The position numbers and the translations under genes were made by a program. A stretch of 64,000 bases of DNA from a bacterium (GTDB taxonomy: Bacteria; BMS3Abin14), in NCBI GenBank assembly GCA_020350725.1, contig CP070719.1, positions 927,329 to 991,328 on the forward strand, written 5' to 3'. Below, one piece after another: positions 27,073-36,042 of the stretch (position 1 is its first letter; the number at the start of each line of letters is the position of its first letter). The notes beneath the pieces were generated by a model, which did not search any database, was not told the DNA's origin, and saw only the letters and a program-made list of their open reading frames with translations.

Positions 27073-27729
27073 CTACGGTAGTGCGGCGGGATCGAGGACC
27101 AGTGTCCCGGCGGGAAGATCCTCCGCCAAAAGGATCACCTCGGGGCCGCCCACCCTGGTCACACCCTTGCGATCGGCCAGGAAGTTGTCGACCGGTGCGA
27201 TGGGGAAATCCACACCATCCGTTTTAAAATGCATCGGGATCACGAGACGGGGCGACAGGGCGCCGATAATGTCGTCGGATTCCTCGGCTCCGATGGCGAA
27301 GAAGCCTCCCACTGGCAGGAGGAGGATATCAACGGGTTTGAGTCGAGAGGCCTCATTTTCGTCCAGGGTATGTCCCAGATCCCCCAGATGACAGATCGCC
27401 AGTTTATCCACCACCAGCCTGAAGATGACGTTGCCGCCTCGCTCGGAACCCTGCGATGTGTCATGGAAAGTGGCAACACCGATGATCTCTATTCCCTTCA
27501 CGGTCCGGGGGCTTCCGTCGCTGATTATCACCGGGTCTCCCCCCACCCCGGAAGACCAGTTGTGATCCGCGTGGTCGTGTGAGATCAGGACGATATCGGC
27601 CTCCTCCGACACCGGCCGGTATTTCATGGCCCCGTCGTAGCAGCCCGGCTCATAGGGATCCGTGATAACCCTTGTCCCGTCGGCCGCCTCGATGAGAAAG
27701 CATGAGTGTCCGATGTATTTTACCCTCAT
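27073..27729 (-). CDS. MBL-fold metal-dependent hydrolase
   Basis: A 218-aa metallo-beta-lactamase-fold protein similar to the UlaG/YtkL-type group (MRVKYIGHSCFLIE). The metal-binding motif HDHADHN is at about residues 51-57, with later ligands in LGDLGH and IPMHFKTDG. The substrate is unknown. It is followed by the Mut7-C/DUF2905 pair and preceded closely by a tiny gene. Confidence 0.87.
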   Translation of the reverse strand: MRVKYIGHSCFLIEAADGTRVITDPYEPGCYDGAMKYRPVSEEADIVLISHDHADHNWSSGVGGDPVIISDGSPRTVKGIEIIGVATFHDTSQGSERGGNVIFRLVVDKLAICHLGDLGHTLDENEASRLKPVDILLLPVGGFFAIGAEESDDIIGALSPRLVIPMHFKTDGVDFPIAPVDNFLADRKGVTRVGGPEVILLAEDLPAGTLVLDPAALP

Positions 27730-27779
27730 CTTGTCCTCCCCGGGGAAACCACCCCCACACCGAATGTACCACCCTGTCC

Positions 27780-27956
27780 CTATTCGGAGGATTCCTCGCC
27801 GGTCCCCTCCTCCGCAGGAGCCTCGGGCGAACCGACCTCCTCCTTGTTCACGAGGAGGATACTCCTCACCTCGATACCGGCCCCCTGAAGGGCTTTCCTG
27901 ACGTCCGGCAGGGACGCATCCTTGACTTTAACCATATAGTTACTGTGTACGGCCAA
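27780..27956 (-). CDS. Hypothetical 58-aa acidic-tailed protein
   Basis: A TTG at 27956 with a perfect GGAGG site six bases upstream begins a 58-codon frame ending at TAG 27780-27782. The core (VKVKDASLPDVRKALQGAGIEVRSILLV) looks folded and the tail is rich in Glu, Pro and Ser. No family was recognised. An internal ATG at 27935 is an alternative start. It lies 50 bases upstream of the MBL hydrolase gene in the same direction, so it is probably co-transcribed. Confidence 0.55.
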   Translation of the reverse strand: MAVHSNYMVKVKDASLPDVRKALQGAGIEVRSILLVNKEEVGSPEAPAEEGTGEESSE

Positions 27957-28003
27957 TGGTCACCTCCTGGTGTGGTGTTCCAGAATGATGCTTGAAGGTT
28001 CGA

Positions 28004-28113
28004 GTTTCCAGTTTGATCCCACCTGCCTCTCCACCTCGGGCGGACTTGAGCCTCTTCGGACCACCGGCAACCTCAAAGCGTAAACCGTGATCGGTGACAA
28101 TCAAACTGGAAAC
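28004..28113. repeat. Perfect 14-bp inverted repeat in heptad arrays
   Basis: GTTTCCAGTTTGAT at 28004-28017 is exactly reverse-complemented at 28100-28113, with 82 bp between. Both arms lie in short 7-bp-period arrays. They flank the spacer between the OmpA-like lipoprotein gene and the 58-aa gene and could form a stem in RNA. Confidence 0.7.
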
Positions 28114-28139
28114 TGTGCGCTTTTACCCTATCGCGCTTC

Positions 28140-29174
28140 CTATTCCGCCCCTGTGGTCTCCTGGGCCTCGGAGATCTGCTCGTACGGAGCAAGGAGAACG
28201 ATCTCGATCCTTCTGTTGGCTGCCTGGCCCTCCAGTGTCTCGTTGGACGCCGCCGGCTGATATTCCCCGTAGGCACCCGCCGAGAGATTCGCCGGATCGA
28301 TGCCGACCTTCTCCTGGAGGAAGTGGACCACCGCGATGGCCCGGCTGGCGGACAGCTCCCAGTTTGTGGCAAACCTCTCCTTCAACTTCCCTCCTATGGG
28401 GACATCGTCCGTGTGGCCCTCGATCTGGATCCTCTTGCCCTTGATCTTCGACAGCTCCTCGCCGACTTTGCTCAATACCTGGATGCCGGATGACTTCAGG
28501 TCGGCCCTGCCCGAATCGAACAGGATCTTCTCAACGAGGTTCACCGACAGCCTGTCCTTCATCCTCCTGATCTGGATCTCTCCAGCTTCGATCTCGCTCT
28601 TGAGGCCCTGGACCAGTTCGTCGTAGGTGGACTTCAGCTGCTGGAGTTCCTCCTCCTTGCGCGTTTTCACCTCCTGGAGTTCCGCCTGGGCCATATTCAG
28701 TTCCCCGACCAGTCTCTTGTTCTCGCTGTCCCTGCGGACGATCTCCTCCCGGAGCTCCACGTTGGTCGCCTGCAGCTTCTTGTTGATGTCCATGGTCTCC
28801 TGGATGATCTGCGATTGGGACACTTCCTTGCTCTTGAGGAGATCTCCGAGCCTGGCATTCTGTTCCTTGAGTTCCTCGTTGACGGCCTCCTGTGTACCCA
28901 GGCGCGCCTGGAGCTCGTCACGCTGCCCCCTCACGGCATCCAGCTGGCCGGAAAGATCCTCACCTCTCTTCTCGCTGGAGGTGAGGCTTTCCTGGGTGGA
29001 CGACAGCTCGCTCTTCAGGGTGCTGTTCTCGTCCACACATTGAGCCAGGTTCGAGGCGCACCTGTCTGCCTCGTCGGACTTCAGCACGTAATCCTTTTTG
29101 CTCACCAGGCAGCCGGTGGAGAGAAACAGGAGAAAGCATATTGCCGATAGGGAAACGGTTCTGGTCATGGACAT
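28140..29174 (-). CDS. OmpA-family peptidoglycan-binding lipoprotein with long coiled coil
   Basis: A 344-aa protein with a lipoprotein signal (LSTGC, lipidated Cys22), a long coiled coil (about residues 35-205) and a C-terminal OmpA/MotB domain (about 215-335). The last carries the peptidoglycan-binding motif RIQIEGHTDDVPIG and ANRRIEIVL. It probably tethers the outer membrane to peptidoglycan, with the coiled coil spanning part of the periplasm. Residues after Cys22 (LVSKKDY) do not include an Asp at +2, which fits outer-membrane sorting. A promoter is visible about 160 bp upstream. Confidence 0.88.
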   Translation of the reverse strand: MSMTRTVSLSAICFLLFLSTGCLVSKKDYVLKSDEADRCASNLAQCVDENSTLKSELSSTQESLTSSEKRGEDLSGQLDAVRGQRDELQARLGTQEAVNEELKEQNARLGDLLKSKEVSQSQIIQETMDINKKLQATNVELREEIVRRDSENKRLVGELNMAQAELQEVKTRKEEELQQLKSTYDELVQGLKSEIEAGEIQIRRMKDRLSVNLVEKILFDSGRADLKSSGIQVLSKVGEELSKIKGKRIQIEGHTDDVPIGGKLKERFATNWELSASRAIAVVHFLQEKVGIDPANLSAGAYGEYQPAASNETLEGQAANRRIEIVLLAPYEQISEAQETTGAE

Positions 29175-29513
29175 CTCCTCTCTTTACCCGCGGTCACGTA
29201 GGGTGCGTCAGGAAGGCAAAATTATCCCACATGGCCCGAGGGTGTCAAGGAAACGGGGTGGATCCGGACCGGATGAAGCCCACTGTCAATAGTTAAACTG
29301 ATATATTATATTATTGCCATATCTATTTATTATATAATAACTAATTTATGTAAATTTTTTCAAGAAACGGCCTTGTCAAGGGGTCCTGGTGTCCTTGCCT
29401 GAGAACAGCTCTCTCCCCCCTGGCCGTCTGTCATTAATGTCAATGATCACTGATGTTCCTTCGCAGACAAGGGCTTTCCCTTTCCCCTTTGCACCCCTGT
29501 CCGATTGCCTCCG
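29175..29513. other. AT-rich regulatory spacer upstream of the OmpA-like lipoprotein gene
   Basis: This 339-bp stretch between two minus-strand genes holds no gene. Its middle (about 29290-29362) is very AT-rich against a GC-rich background and includes a perfect 14-bp palindrome, TTATTATATAATAA, at 29327-29340, and CCTTGTCAAGG at 29371-29381. Confidence 0.6.
29334..29363 (-). promoter_or_regulatory. Sigma-70-type promoter for the OmpA-like lipoprotein gene
   Basis: On the minus strand a -35 TTGAAA (29363-29358) is followed after 18 bases by a -10 TATTAT (29339-29334). The -10 lies in a perfect AT palindrome. The leader to the lipoprotein start would be about 155 bases. Predicted by eye only. 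Confidence 0.45.
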
Positions 29514-30371
29514 CTACACCAGCCTGAACGGCGCGGGGACGAACGTGAGGACGAATATGGCCAGGGCGATGAATCCGAGTTTTCTTCGTCCGGGGTCCAG
29601 TTCGATGTGATCCATGAGGACCGGCGGATGGCCGACACCGATGAAAATAAGGACCAGGGCCCATACGAGCCACCCCTCCCAGAATATGATGCCCATGGCG
29701 ATAAGGGAGAGGTGGATGATGCGGGCCACCAGATCGAACCGGACCGGGAACATGGCCTTCGCGATATGCCCGCCGTCCAGCTGGCCCACGGGAAGGAGGT
29801 TGAGGGATGTCACGAACAGCCCGATCCAGCCGGCGAAAGCCACCGGATGGAGGACCACTGTGGCATCATGAGGCAGGTTTCCGAGGATGAGCTTCCCGGT
29901 GAGGGCCACGATAAGGCTGTCGCCGAGCACGAAACCCACGGTCTCCTCACCCGTAGCGGGGAGCACCTCGGAGAACAGGAAGCCGATGGCGAGGGCAGGG
30001 AGAGCGACCAGAAAACCGGCCAGGGGACCTGAAACCCCGATGTCCAGAAGGGTCCTCCTGTCCCAGATAACCCCCTTCATCCGGATCAGGGCACCGAAGG
30101 TACCGATGATGGAAGGGGCGGGGATAAAGTAGGGAAGGGTTGCCGGTACCCGGTGCCGATGGGACGTCAGGTAGTGTCCCATCTCGTGGACCCCGAGGAT
30201 GGTCATCAGGGTGAGGGAAAAAGGAAGGCCGGATACCAGGGACAGGGGATCGGAGAGAGGGTTGTTCCCCCTCTGAAGAGCACCGGCGGCGGTGGTCGTC
30301 AGCAGAGTCAACAGGAAGAGCGTGATGTGGACTCCGTGATTTCCTTTTACCGGACTGACGTCGCGCATCAT
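29514..30371 (-). CDS. Site-2 protease-family M50 zinc metallopeptidase
   Basis: A 285-aa membrane protease with about six hydrophobic segments. The zinc motif HEMGH is in VHEMGHYLTSH (about residue 62), and the third ligand motif NLLPVGQLDGGH is at about 192-203. Members cleave membrane-spanning substrates; many of this non-RseP type lack a PDZ domain, as here. No substrate is suggested by the neighbours. Confidence 0.88.
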   Translation of the reverse strand: MMRDVSPVKGNHGVHITLFLLTLLTTTAAGALQRGNNPLSDPLSLVSGLPFSLTLMTILGVHEMGHYLTSHRHRVPATLPYFIPAPSIIGTFGALIRMKGVIWDRRTLLDIGVSGPLAGFLVALPALAIGFLFSEVLPATGEETVGFVLGDSLIVALTGKLILGNLPHDATVVLHPVAFAGWIGLFVTSLNLLPVGQLDGGHIAKAMFPVRFDLVARIIHLSLIAMGIIFWEGWLVWALVLIFIGVGHPPVLMDHIELDPGRRKLGFIALAIFVLTFVPAPFRLV

Positions 30372-30392
30372 TAATTCAGTGTCCAGGATCCA

Positions 30393-30458
30393 GTCTTAGT
30401 CCTTAGTTCTCAGTACAGAGTTCTCAGTTCTTAGCACTTGAGTACTAAGTCCTTAGCG
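30393..30458. repeat. Degenerate 7-bp tandem array (CTTAGTY type)
   Basis: About nine heptamers such as CTTAGTC, CTTAGTT, CTCAGTT, CTTAGCA fill the spacer between the HAD hydrolase gene and the S2P protease gene. Confidence 0.65.
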
Positions 30459-30464
30459 CTATTT

Positions 30465-31181
30465 TCACCACAATCCCAGGATCCTCCCCAGCTCCTCCAG
30501 ATCCCCCCTCATGTCCGGGTCGACCCTGCCGGTTCCACGGTGGATGACGTTGCGCTCGACGAGGAAGGTCTTCATGCCCACTTCAGCGGCCGGCAGGTCC
30601 TGTTCGACGTCGTTGCCCACCATGAGACATCTCTCCGGGTCGACTCCAAGGGCGTCGGACATCTCGATGAAATACTCCCTCTGGGGCTTGCAAGATCTCA
30701 TGTGGTCCAGGACCGAGATCACGTCGAAGAGCCCCGGCGCAAGTCCTCCCCAGCGCAGTCGCTCCACCACCGATTCGGCCGGGAAAATGGGGTTGGTGGC
30801 CAGGGCGAGGCGAAGCCCCTTTTCCCTTGCTGCCCTGACAAAAGGTTCGGCTGACGGGGCCGCGGATCCCTGGTCGGAGTGTCCGGGAAAGACCTCCAGG
30901 TAGTAAGCACGGAAGACCTTTTCAGCCAGGGAGGCGTCGAGCCCGGTCATCCTCTCGAATGCGGAGTAAAAGGCCTCCCGGTTGGTCTCTCCGTCCCTTC
31001 TGGGAGCCGACAGGATGGCATCGATGGCCCCGTATAGACCGTCGCTGAAGACGGCCGGATCCAGGTGGGGGCGGAAATGATCCTGCATGGACTTGATCAT
31101 GGTGTCCAGAAAAAAAGAGACCTCGATGTCTATCAGGGTGCCATCGAGGTCGAGCAGCAAGGCCTGGATCCCCTTTAACAT
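30465..31181 (-). CDS. HAD-family hydrolase
   Basis: A 238-aa HAD-superfamily phosphatase with the nucleophile motif LLDLDGTLID (about residues 9-18), an alpha-helical cap (about 20-100), motif II in LALATN and motif IV in MVGNDVEQDL. This resembles subfamily IA enzymes such as phosphoglycolate phosphatase, but the substrate is not identifiable. It starts 28 bases after the fabF stop, at the end of the fab operon. Confidence 0.85.
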   Translation of the reverse strand: MLKGIQALLLDLDGTLIDIEVSFFLDTMIKSMQDHFRPHLDPAVFSDGLYGAIDAILSAPRRDGETNREAFYSAFERMTGLDASLAEKVFRAYYLEVFPGHSDQGSAAPSAEPFVRAAREKGLRLALATNPIFPAESVVERLRWGGLAPGLFDVISVLDHMRSCKPQREYFIEMSDALGVDPERCLMVGNDVEQDLPAAEVGMKTFLVERNVIHRGTGRVDPDMRGDLEELGRILGLW

Positions 31182-31209
31182 GTCACCTCTGGTGGAAACG
31201 GTGTCACGA

Positions 31210-32451
31210 TCAAGGTCGGAATTTCCGGAAGGCGAGGCAGGCGTTGGTTCCGCCGAACCCGAATGAGTTGGTCAATGCCACATCCACCTCACGTTCCCTG
31301 GCTTCGTTGGGGACATAGTCCAGATCGCACTCCGGATCCGGCTCTTCGTAGTTGATGGTGGGGGGGATTTTGTCCTCGGCGACTGATTTGACCGAGATCA
31401 CCGCTTCCACACCCCCGGCCGCCCCGAGCAGGTGCCCGATCATGGATTTGGTGGAGCTCACGGCGAGTCCGTAGGCCGCCTCACCGAAAACGGTCTTGAT
31501 GGCCTGGGTCTCAAAGAGGTCGTTGAACTGGGTACTGGTCCCGTGGGCATTGATGTAGCTGACGTCCCCGGGGGTGATGGCCGCGTCCCCGAGTGTGGCC
31601 CTCATGCACTGTGCCGCGCCGGTGCCACCCTCCGGGGGCGCGGTGATGTGGAAAGCGTCCCCGGACATGCCGAAGCCGACGATCTCCGCGAGAACATTGG
31701 CCCCTCTCGCAAGGGCCGATCCCATCTCCTCGAGGACCAGAATACCCGCCCCCACCCCCATTACGAAACCGTCCCTTCCCTTGTCGAAGGGGCGACTTGC
31801 CCTCTCGGGTTCGTCGTTTCTCGTCGACAGAGCCCGCATGGCGTTGAATCCGGCAAAGCCGAGGGCCGTGATCGTCGATTCCGTACCTCCGGCTATGGCT
31901 GCATCGGCATCCCCGTACTGGATCATTCGGAAGGCGTCACCGATGCAATGGGTCCCGGTGGCGCAGGCCGTCACAACGCAGCTGTTGGGGCCCTTGGCCC
32001 CGGTCTGGATGGAGACGTGTCCCGAGGCCAGATTGGCGATCACCATGGGAATGAAAAACGGGGAAACCCGTCGAGGCCCCTTGGTCAGGAGAATCTCTGC
32101 GTATTCCTCGATGTAGGGCAGACCTCCCATTCCCGTTCCCACCACCACCGCGACCCGTTCAGCGTTTGTCTCATCGATGACCAGTCCTGACTGTTCCAGA
32201 GCCTCGAAAGACGCGAAGATGGCATAGGCGATGAACAGGTCCATCTTCTTGAGTTCCTTGCGGTCAATGCGTCGCTCCGGGTCGAACCCCTTGACCTCCG
32301 CGGCGATCTTAGAGGCGTGATCTGTCGCATCGAATTTGGTAATGGGCCCGATGCCCGATCGACCCTCCAGAAGAGCATGCCAGGTCTCATCAACGTCCAG
32401 GCCGAGGGGCGTGACCGCCCCCAGGCCCGTTATGACAACCCTTCGTTTCAC
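31210..32451 (-). CDS. fabF: Beta-ketoacyl-ACP synthase II
   Basis: A 413-aa condensing enzyme. The active-site cysteine is in [16 protein letters not shown] (about residues 158-173) and the catalytic histidines in [11 protein letters not shown] and [11 protein letters not shown]. It elongates acyl-ACP with malonyl-ACP. It lies eight bases after acpP, the usual pairing. Confidence 0.96.
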   Translation of the reverse strand: MKRRVVITGLGAVTPLGLDVDETWHALLEGRSGIGPITKFDATDHASKIAAEVKGFDPERRIDRKELKKMDLFIAYAIFASFEALEQSGLVIDETNAERVAVVVGTGMGGLPYIEEYAEILLTKGPRRVSPFFIPMVIANLASGHVSIQTGAKGPNSCVVTACATGTHCIGDAFRMIQYGDADAAIAGGTESTITALGFAGFNAMRALSTRNDEPERASRPFDKGRDGFVMGVGAGILVLEEMGSALARGANVLAEIVGFGMSGDAFHITAPPEGGTGAAQCMRATLGDAAITPGDVSYINAHGTSTQFNDLFETQAIKTVFGEAAYGLAVSSTKSMIGHLLGAAGGVEAVISVKSVAEDKIPPTINYEEPDPECDLDYVPNEAREREVDVALTNSFGFGGTNACLAFRKFRP

Positions 32452-32459
32452 GTCACGTC

Positions 32460-32693
32460 CTAACCCTGTTTTTCCTGGATGTAGTTAATGGCGTCCTGAA
32501 CAGTCTGGATCTTTTCGGCATCCTCATCCGGTATCTCCAGGTCGAAAGCCTCCTCGAAAGCCATGACCAGTTCGACAACATCCAGGGAGTCCGCGCCAAG
32601 ATCGTTGACGAAATGGGCATTGACGTCGATACTGTCTGCATCCTGGTTGAGCTGCTCAGCTATGATCTCATTGATTTTCCCGGCTACGTCCAT
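32460..32693 (-). CDS. acpP: Acyl carrier protein
   Basis: A 77-aa acidic protein with the phosphopantetheine attachment motif [16 protein letters not shown] (Ser at about residue 37). It carries acyl chains for the fab, lpx and pls enzymes of this window. A long 7-bp repeat region separates it from fabG, so it may also have its own promoter; a TATATATA stretch at about 32823-32830 is the only AT-rich candidate. Confidence 0.96.
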   Translation of the reverse strand: MDVAGKINEIIAEQLNQDADSIDVNAHFVNDLGADSLDVVELVMAFEEAFDLEIPDEDAEKIQTVQDAINYIQEKQG

Positions 32694-32713
32694 AGGTCCC
32701 TCCTTAAAGGCAG

Positions 32714-32915
32714 TTTCTAGCTTCCAGGGTCTGGTTTTTGGGTCTAGGTTATAGTGTCTGGTTTCCGGTGTCTAGGTTCGAATTTCCAGTGTCTGGATCC
32801 CCTTTTCTGCAGGGTCAAAATGTATATATATCCTATGTTCCGAGTTCTCGGTTCCCAGCTCTCAGTTCTTAGCTCTTAGTTCCTAGCTCTTAGCCCTTTG
32901 CCCTTTGCCCTTTAC
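32714..32915. repeat. Two long 7-bp tandem arrays between acpP and fabG
   Basis: 32714-32800 uses units such as GGTCTGG, GTCTAGG, TTCCAGT. 32839-32915 uses TCTCAGT, TCTTAGC, TCTTAGT, TCCTAGC, TCTTAGC, CCTTTGC, CCTTTGC. The period is seven throughout, but the word changes gradually along the array. Confidence 0.75.
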
Positions 32916-32922
32916 ACTGCAT

Positions 32923-33660
32923 TCACATATACATCCCGCCGTTGACGTGAATCACCTGTCCGGTGATATAGGAAGCCCCATCCGACAGCAGGAAACGAAC
33001 GGATGCGGCAACGTCCTCCGGGGTTCCGAGACGCTGAGACGGGATCAGGGCGACCAGCTCATCACGGGCCTTTTCCGGCAGGGCGTCGGTCATGGCGGTC
33101 TTGATGAATCCCGGGGCGACCGCATTGACCGTGATGTTGCGGGGAGCCACCTCCCTGGCAAGGGATTTGGTAAAGCCGATCACTCCGGCCTTGGAGGCGG
33201 CGTAGTTGGTCTGGCCTGCGTTGCCCATGGCGCCGACGACCGATGAGATATTGACGATCCTGCCCTGACGCTGCTTCATCATGGTCTTGACGACCGCCTT
33301 GGAGCAGAGATAGGTTCCTGTGAGGTTGATGTCGATGACTGTCCGCCACGCGTCATCGTCCATCCTCATGAGAAGGTTGTCCCTTGTAACACCCGCATTA
33401 TTGACGAGATGATCGATCCTGCCGAAGGTCTCCAGGGCCGAGTTGATCATCCTGTCCACGTCTCCGGCGCTTGACACGTCAACTCCCAGTCCCAGCGCCT
33501 GGACACCGCGGGATTCAGCCTCCCTGGCAGCCTCGACGGCCGCATGTTCGTTGATATCCGCCGCAACGACATCGATTCCGGTCGAAGCAAGGTCCAGGAG
33601 AACGGCCTTTCCGATGCCCTGCCCTCCCCCTGTGATTATGGCGACCCTCTTCTCAGCCAT
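32923..33660 (-). CDS. fabG: 3-oxoacyl-ACP reductase
   Basis: A 245-aa short-chain dehydrogenase. The NADPH motif TGGGQGIGKA is near the N-terminus, and the catalytic Ser-Tyr-Lys is in NISSVVGAMGNAGQTNYAASK (Tyr about 151, Lys about 155). It reduces 3-ketoacyl-ACP. The ATG at 33660 is preceded by AGGGGGAATGG; the longer frame to 33717 is not needed. It follows fabD by 61 bases. Confidence 0.95.
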   Translation of the reverse strand: MAEKRVAIITGGGQGIGKAVLLDLASTGIDVVAADINEHAAVEAAREAESRGVQALGLGVDVSSAGDVDRMINSALETFGRIDHLVNNAGVTRDNLLMRMDDDAWRTVIDINLTGTYLCSKAVVKTMMKQRQGRIVNISSVVGAMGNAGQTNYAASKAGVIGFTKSLAREVAPRNITVNAVAPGFIKTAMTDALPEKARDELVALIPSQRLGTPEDVAASVRFLLSDGASYITGQVIHVNGGMYM

Positions 33661-33721
33661 CCATTCCCCCTGTACCCTTTCCGGACCGACCAGCTCCTGC
33701 CGGCGGAGGAGCCGCACCTCC

Positions 33722-34666
33722 TCAGTCCGTCTTCTCCATCATGGCAACCACTGCGTCCAGGTCCTCCGGCCTGCCGAAGGCCTGAGCCACTGCATCCCTG
33801 CGAATTCTCCTGGTGAGACCGGTGAGCACGTTTCCCGGGCCTACCTCCAGGAAGGCCCCCACAGCCATATTGGCGATATATTGGATCGAGTCCTCCCACA
33901 GAACGGGAGACGTTACCTGTGCCACCAGGGAGGGTACGACTTCATCGGCAGACGTTAAAGGCCTCGCCTCAGCGTTGTTTATCAGAACGGTCTTCGGACT
34001 GTCAATGACGATATCGGCGAGGACCTCCTCCATGCGCCTGGCCGCCGGTTCCATGAGGCTGCAGTGGAAGGGTGCGCTCACCGGCAGCTGGACGGCCCTC
34101 TTGCCTCCCCTCTCCTTGAAAAGATCGAGGGCGCGGAGGACGTTTTCCCGGGTGCCGGCTATGACGACCTGCCCCGGGGAATTATAATTGGCCGGAGACA
34201 CCAATCCATGGTCGTCCGTCGCATCCGAGCACAGGGATTCGATCTCATTTCTCTCCATCCCCATGAGGGCCGCCATGGCGCCCCTCCCGGCAGGGACCGC
34301 CTCCTGCATGGCCTTACCCCTCTCCCTCACCGACCTTATGGCATCGGGGAAGGACAGACTCCGGGCCGCAACCAGCGCCGAGTATTCTCCCAGGCTGTGT
34401 CCGGCCACGAAGGAGGGCTCGAGGTCTACCTGGCCGGCCAGCACCCTGTGGGCGGCTACACTGACGGCCAGGATCGCCGGCTGCGTATTCTCCGTGAGCC
34501 TGAGGTCCTCTTCAGGACCTTCGAAAAGAAGCCTGGTGAGAGCGAACCGCAGCGTATCGTCGGCCTCCTCCAGGGTCTCCCTGGCAGCGGGTGACCACTG
34601 AGCCAGCTCCCTGCCCATTCCCACGTACTGGGAGCCCTGTCCCGGATAGACGAGAGCGATCTTCAC
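33722..34666 (-). CDS. fabD: Malonyl-CoA--ACP transacylase
   Basis: A 314-aa acyltransferase with FPGQGSQ-like VYPGQGSQYVGMG at the N-terminus, the nucleophile in VAGHSLGEYSAL (Ser about 92) and the catalytic His in APFHCSLM. It loads malonate on ACP. Its start overlaps the etfA stop by four bases, which couples fatty-acid synthesis to an electron-transfer gene. Confidence 0.95.
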   Translation of the reverse strand: MKIALVYPGQGSQYVGMGRELAQWSPAARETLEEADDTLRFALTRLLFEGPEEDLRLTENTQPAILAVSVAAHRVLAGQVDLEPSFVAGHSLGEYSALVAARSLSFPDAIRSVRERGKAMQEAVPAGRGAMAALMGMERNEIESLCSDATDDHGLVSPANYNSPGQVVIAGTRENVLRALDLFKERGGKRAVQLPVSAPFHCSLMEPAARRMEEVLADIVIDSPKTVLINNAEARPLTSADEVVPSLVAQVTSPVLWEDSIQYIANMAVGAFLEVGPGNVLTGLTRRIRRDAVAQAFGRPEDLDAVVAMMEKTD

Positions 34667-35868
34667 GGACCGGACCCTGCCGTCCTGAGAAGACGGGTTA
34701 TCTGCGGTATGATCTCAAAGAGATCGCCCACCAGGCCGTAGTTGGCCACGTCGAAAATCGGGGCGTCCGGGTCCTTATTGATCGCAACGATCACGTCGGA
34801 GGCCTGCATTCCGGCAAGATGCTGAACGGCACCGGAAATACCACAGGCGATGTAGAGTTTCGGCTGCACGGTCTTCCCCGTCTGACCGACCTGGTGCGAA
34901 TAGGGGATCCATCCGGCATCCACCACGGACCTTGACGCCCCTACCGCCCCGCCGAGCTCCAGGGCCAGTTCCTCGATGAGCTTGAATCCCTCCGGACTGC
35001 CCAGGCCCCTTCCGCCGGAGACGATTATGTCCGCCTCCGCCAGGTTAACCGTGTCCATGATCTCCTCGACGACCTCGATCACCTCCGTGCGCTGATCAAC
35101 GGTTTTGCCGTCCAGACCCTGGATGATGTGGACCTCCCCTTTATTGTTCTTATCCATGACGGCGGGCACCAGGACCTTGTGACGGACGGTGGCCATCTGG
35201 GGCCTGTGCCGGGGACAGATGATGGTGGCCATGATGTTTCCGCCGAAAGCGGGACGTGTCTGGAGGAGGTCGAGGGTCTCCGGATCGATGGACAGGGCGG
35301 TGCAGTCTGCGGTCAACCCCGTGTCGACCTTTGACGCCACCATGGGGATGAAGGAACGCCCCATGAAGGTCGCACCGGCAAGGACAATGGAGGGTTTCCT
35401 CTCCGTAATGAGGTCGGACAGGACGGAAGCGTAGGGACCGTCGTTGAAATGGGCGAGAAGGGGATCATCGACGTAGATCACCTCATCGGCTCCGAAGGCA
35501 ACGAGATCCCTTGCCTCGGGTTCCATACCGTGCCCGAGGAGGACGGCCGTCAGAACCTCGCCGAGGTCGTCGGCGAGCTTGCGGCCCTCGCCGAGCAATT
35601 CCATGACAACGCTTGACACCTTGCCCATGCGCTGCTCGGCGAAGACCCACACGCCGGAAAAATCCTCTTTAGCCACCCCGACCGGGACGTCTTCCCTCTC
35701 CTCGCTGATGATGGCCTCGACAGGGCAGGACTCGAGACAGGCCATGCACATGGTGCAGGCCTCATTGATGTACGCGACCCCATCGACCATCTCGATGGCC
35801 TCGTAGGGACAGGAGTCGAGACAGGCTTCACAGCCGTTACACAGATCTTTGATGACCACTACTGCCAT
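34663..35868 (-). CDS. etfA: Electron transfer flavoprotein alpha subunit with N-terminal 2x[4Fe-4S] ferredoxin domain
   Basis: A 401-aa protein. Residues 1-60 are a bacterial ferredoxin domain with two CxxCxxCxxxCP clusters (CNGCEACLDSCP and CTMCMACLESCP). Residues 70-401 are EtfA, with the FAD-binding signature SRSVVDAGW and YSHQVGQTGK near 315-335. Ferredoxin-EtfA fusions are known from anaerobes, for example in acyl-CoA or caffeyl-CoA dehydrogenase/Etf complexes. They suggest electron exchange with another iron-sulfur partner, or flavin-based bifurcation. The gene is flanked by etfB and an acyl-CoA dehydrogenase upstream and fabD downstream. Confidence 0.9.
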   Translation of the reverse strand: MAVVVIKDLCNGCEACLDSCPYEAIEMVDGVAYINEACTMCMACLESCPVEAIISEEREDVPVGVAKEDFSGVWVFAEQRMGKVSSVVMELLGEGRKLADDLGEVLTAVLLGHGMEPEARDLVAFGADEVIYVDDPLLAHFNDGPYASVLSDLITERKPSIVLAGATFMGRSFIPMVASKVDTGLTADCTALSIDPETLDLLQTRPAFGGNIMATIICPRHRPQMATVRHKVLVPAVMDKNNKGEVHIIQGLDGKTVDQRTEVIEVVEEIMDTVNLAEADIIVSGGRGLGSPEGFKLIEELALELGGAVGASRSVVDAGWIPYSHQVGQTGKTVQPKLYIACGISGAVQHLAGMQASDVIVAINKDPDAPIFDVANYGLVGDLFEIIPQITRLLRTAGSGP

Positions 35869-35884
35869 ACATATCCTCTTCGTG

Positions 35885-36036
35885 AGCTTTCAGTTTACAG
35901 TTTGCGGTACCCGGTCGACTGCGCTTTTAACTCAATTCGGAAGGGAGTTCCCGACATCGTTCAAATGTCCCGCCTACAGACCGGTTGATTGTTTATGAGA
36001 TCGTCAACTGTAAGCTTCAAACTGCAAACTGGAAAC
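35885..36036. repeat. Inverted pair of 7-bp arrays between etfA and etfB
   Basis: 35885-35912 (GCTTTCA, GTTTACA, GTTTGCG) faces 36004-36036 (AACTGTA, AGCTTCA, AACTGCA, AACTGGA). The arms are approximate reverse complements about 90 bp apart, and no gene lies between them. Confidence 0.65.
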
Positions 36037-36042
36037 CTTCGG

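Noticed and set aside
27995-32780. tRNA-like T-loop words (GGTTCGA) in intergenic DNA
   Set aside because: They are part of the heptad repeats; no cloverleaf or acceptor stem can be built.
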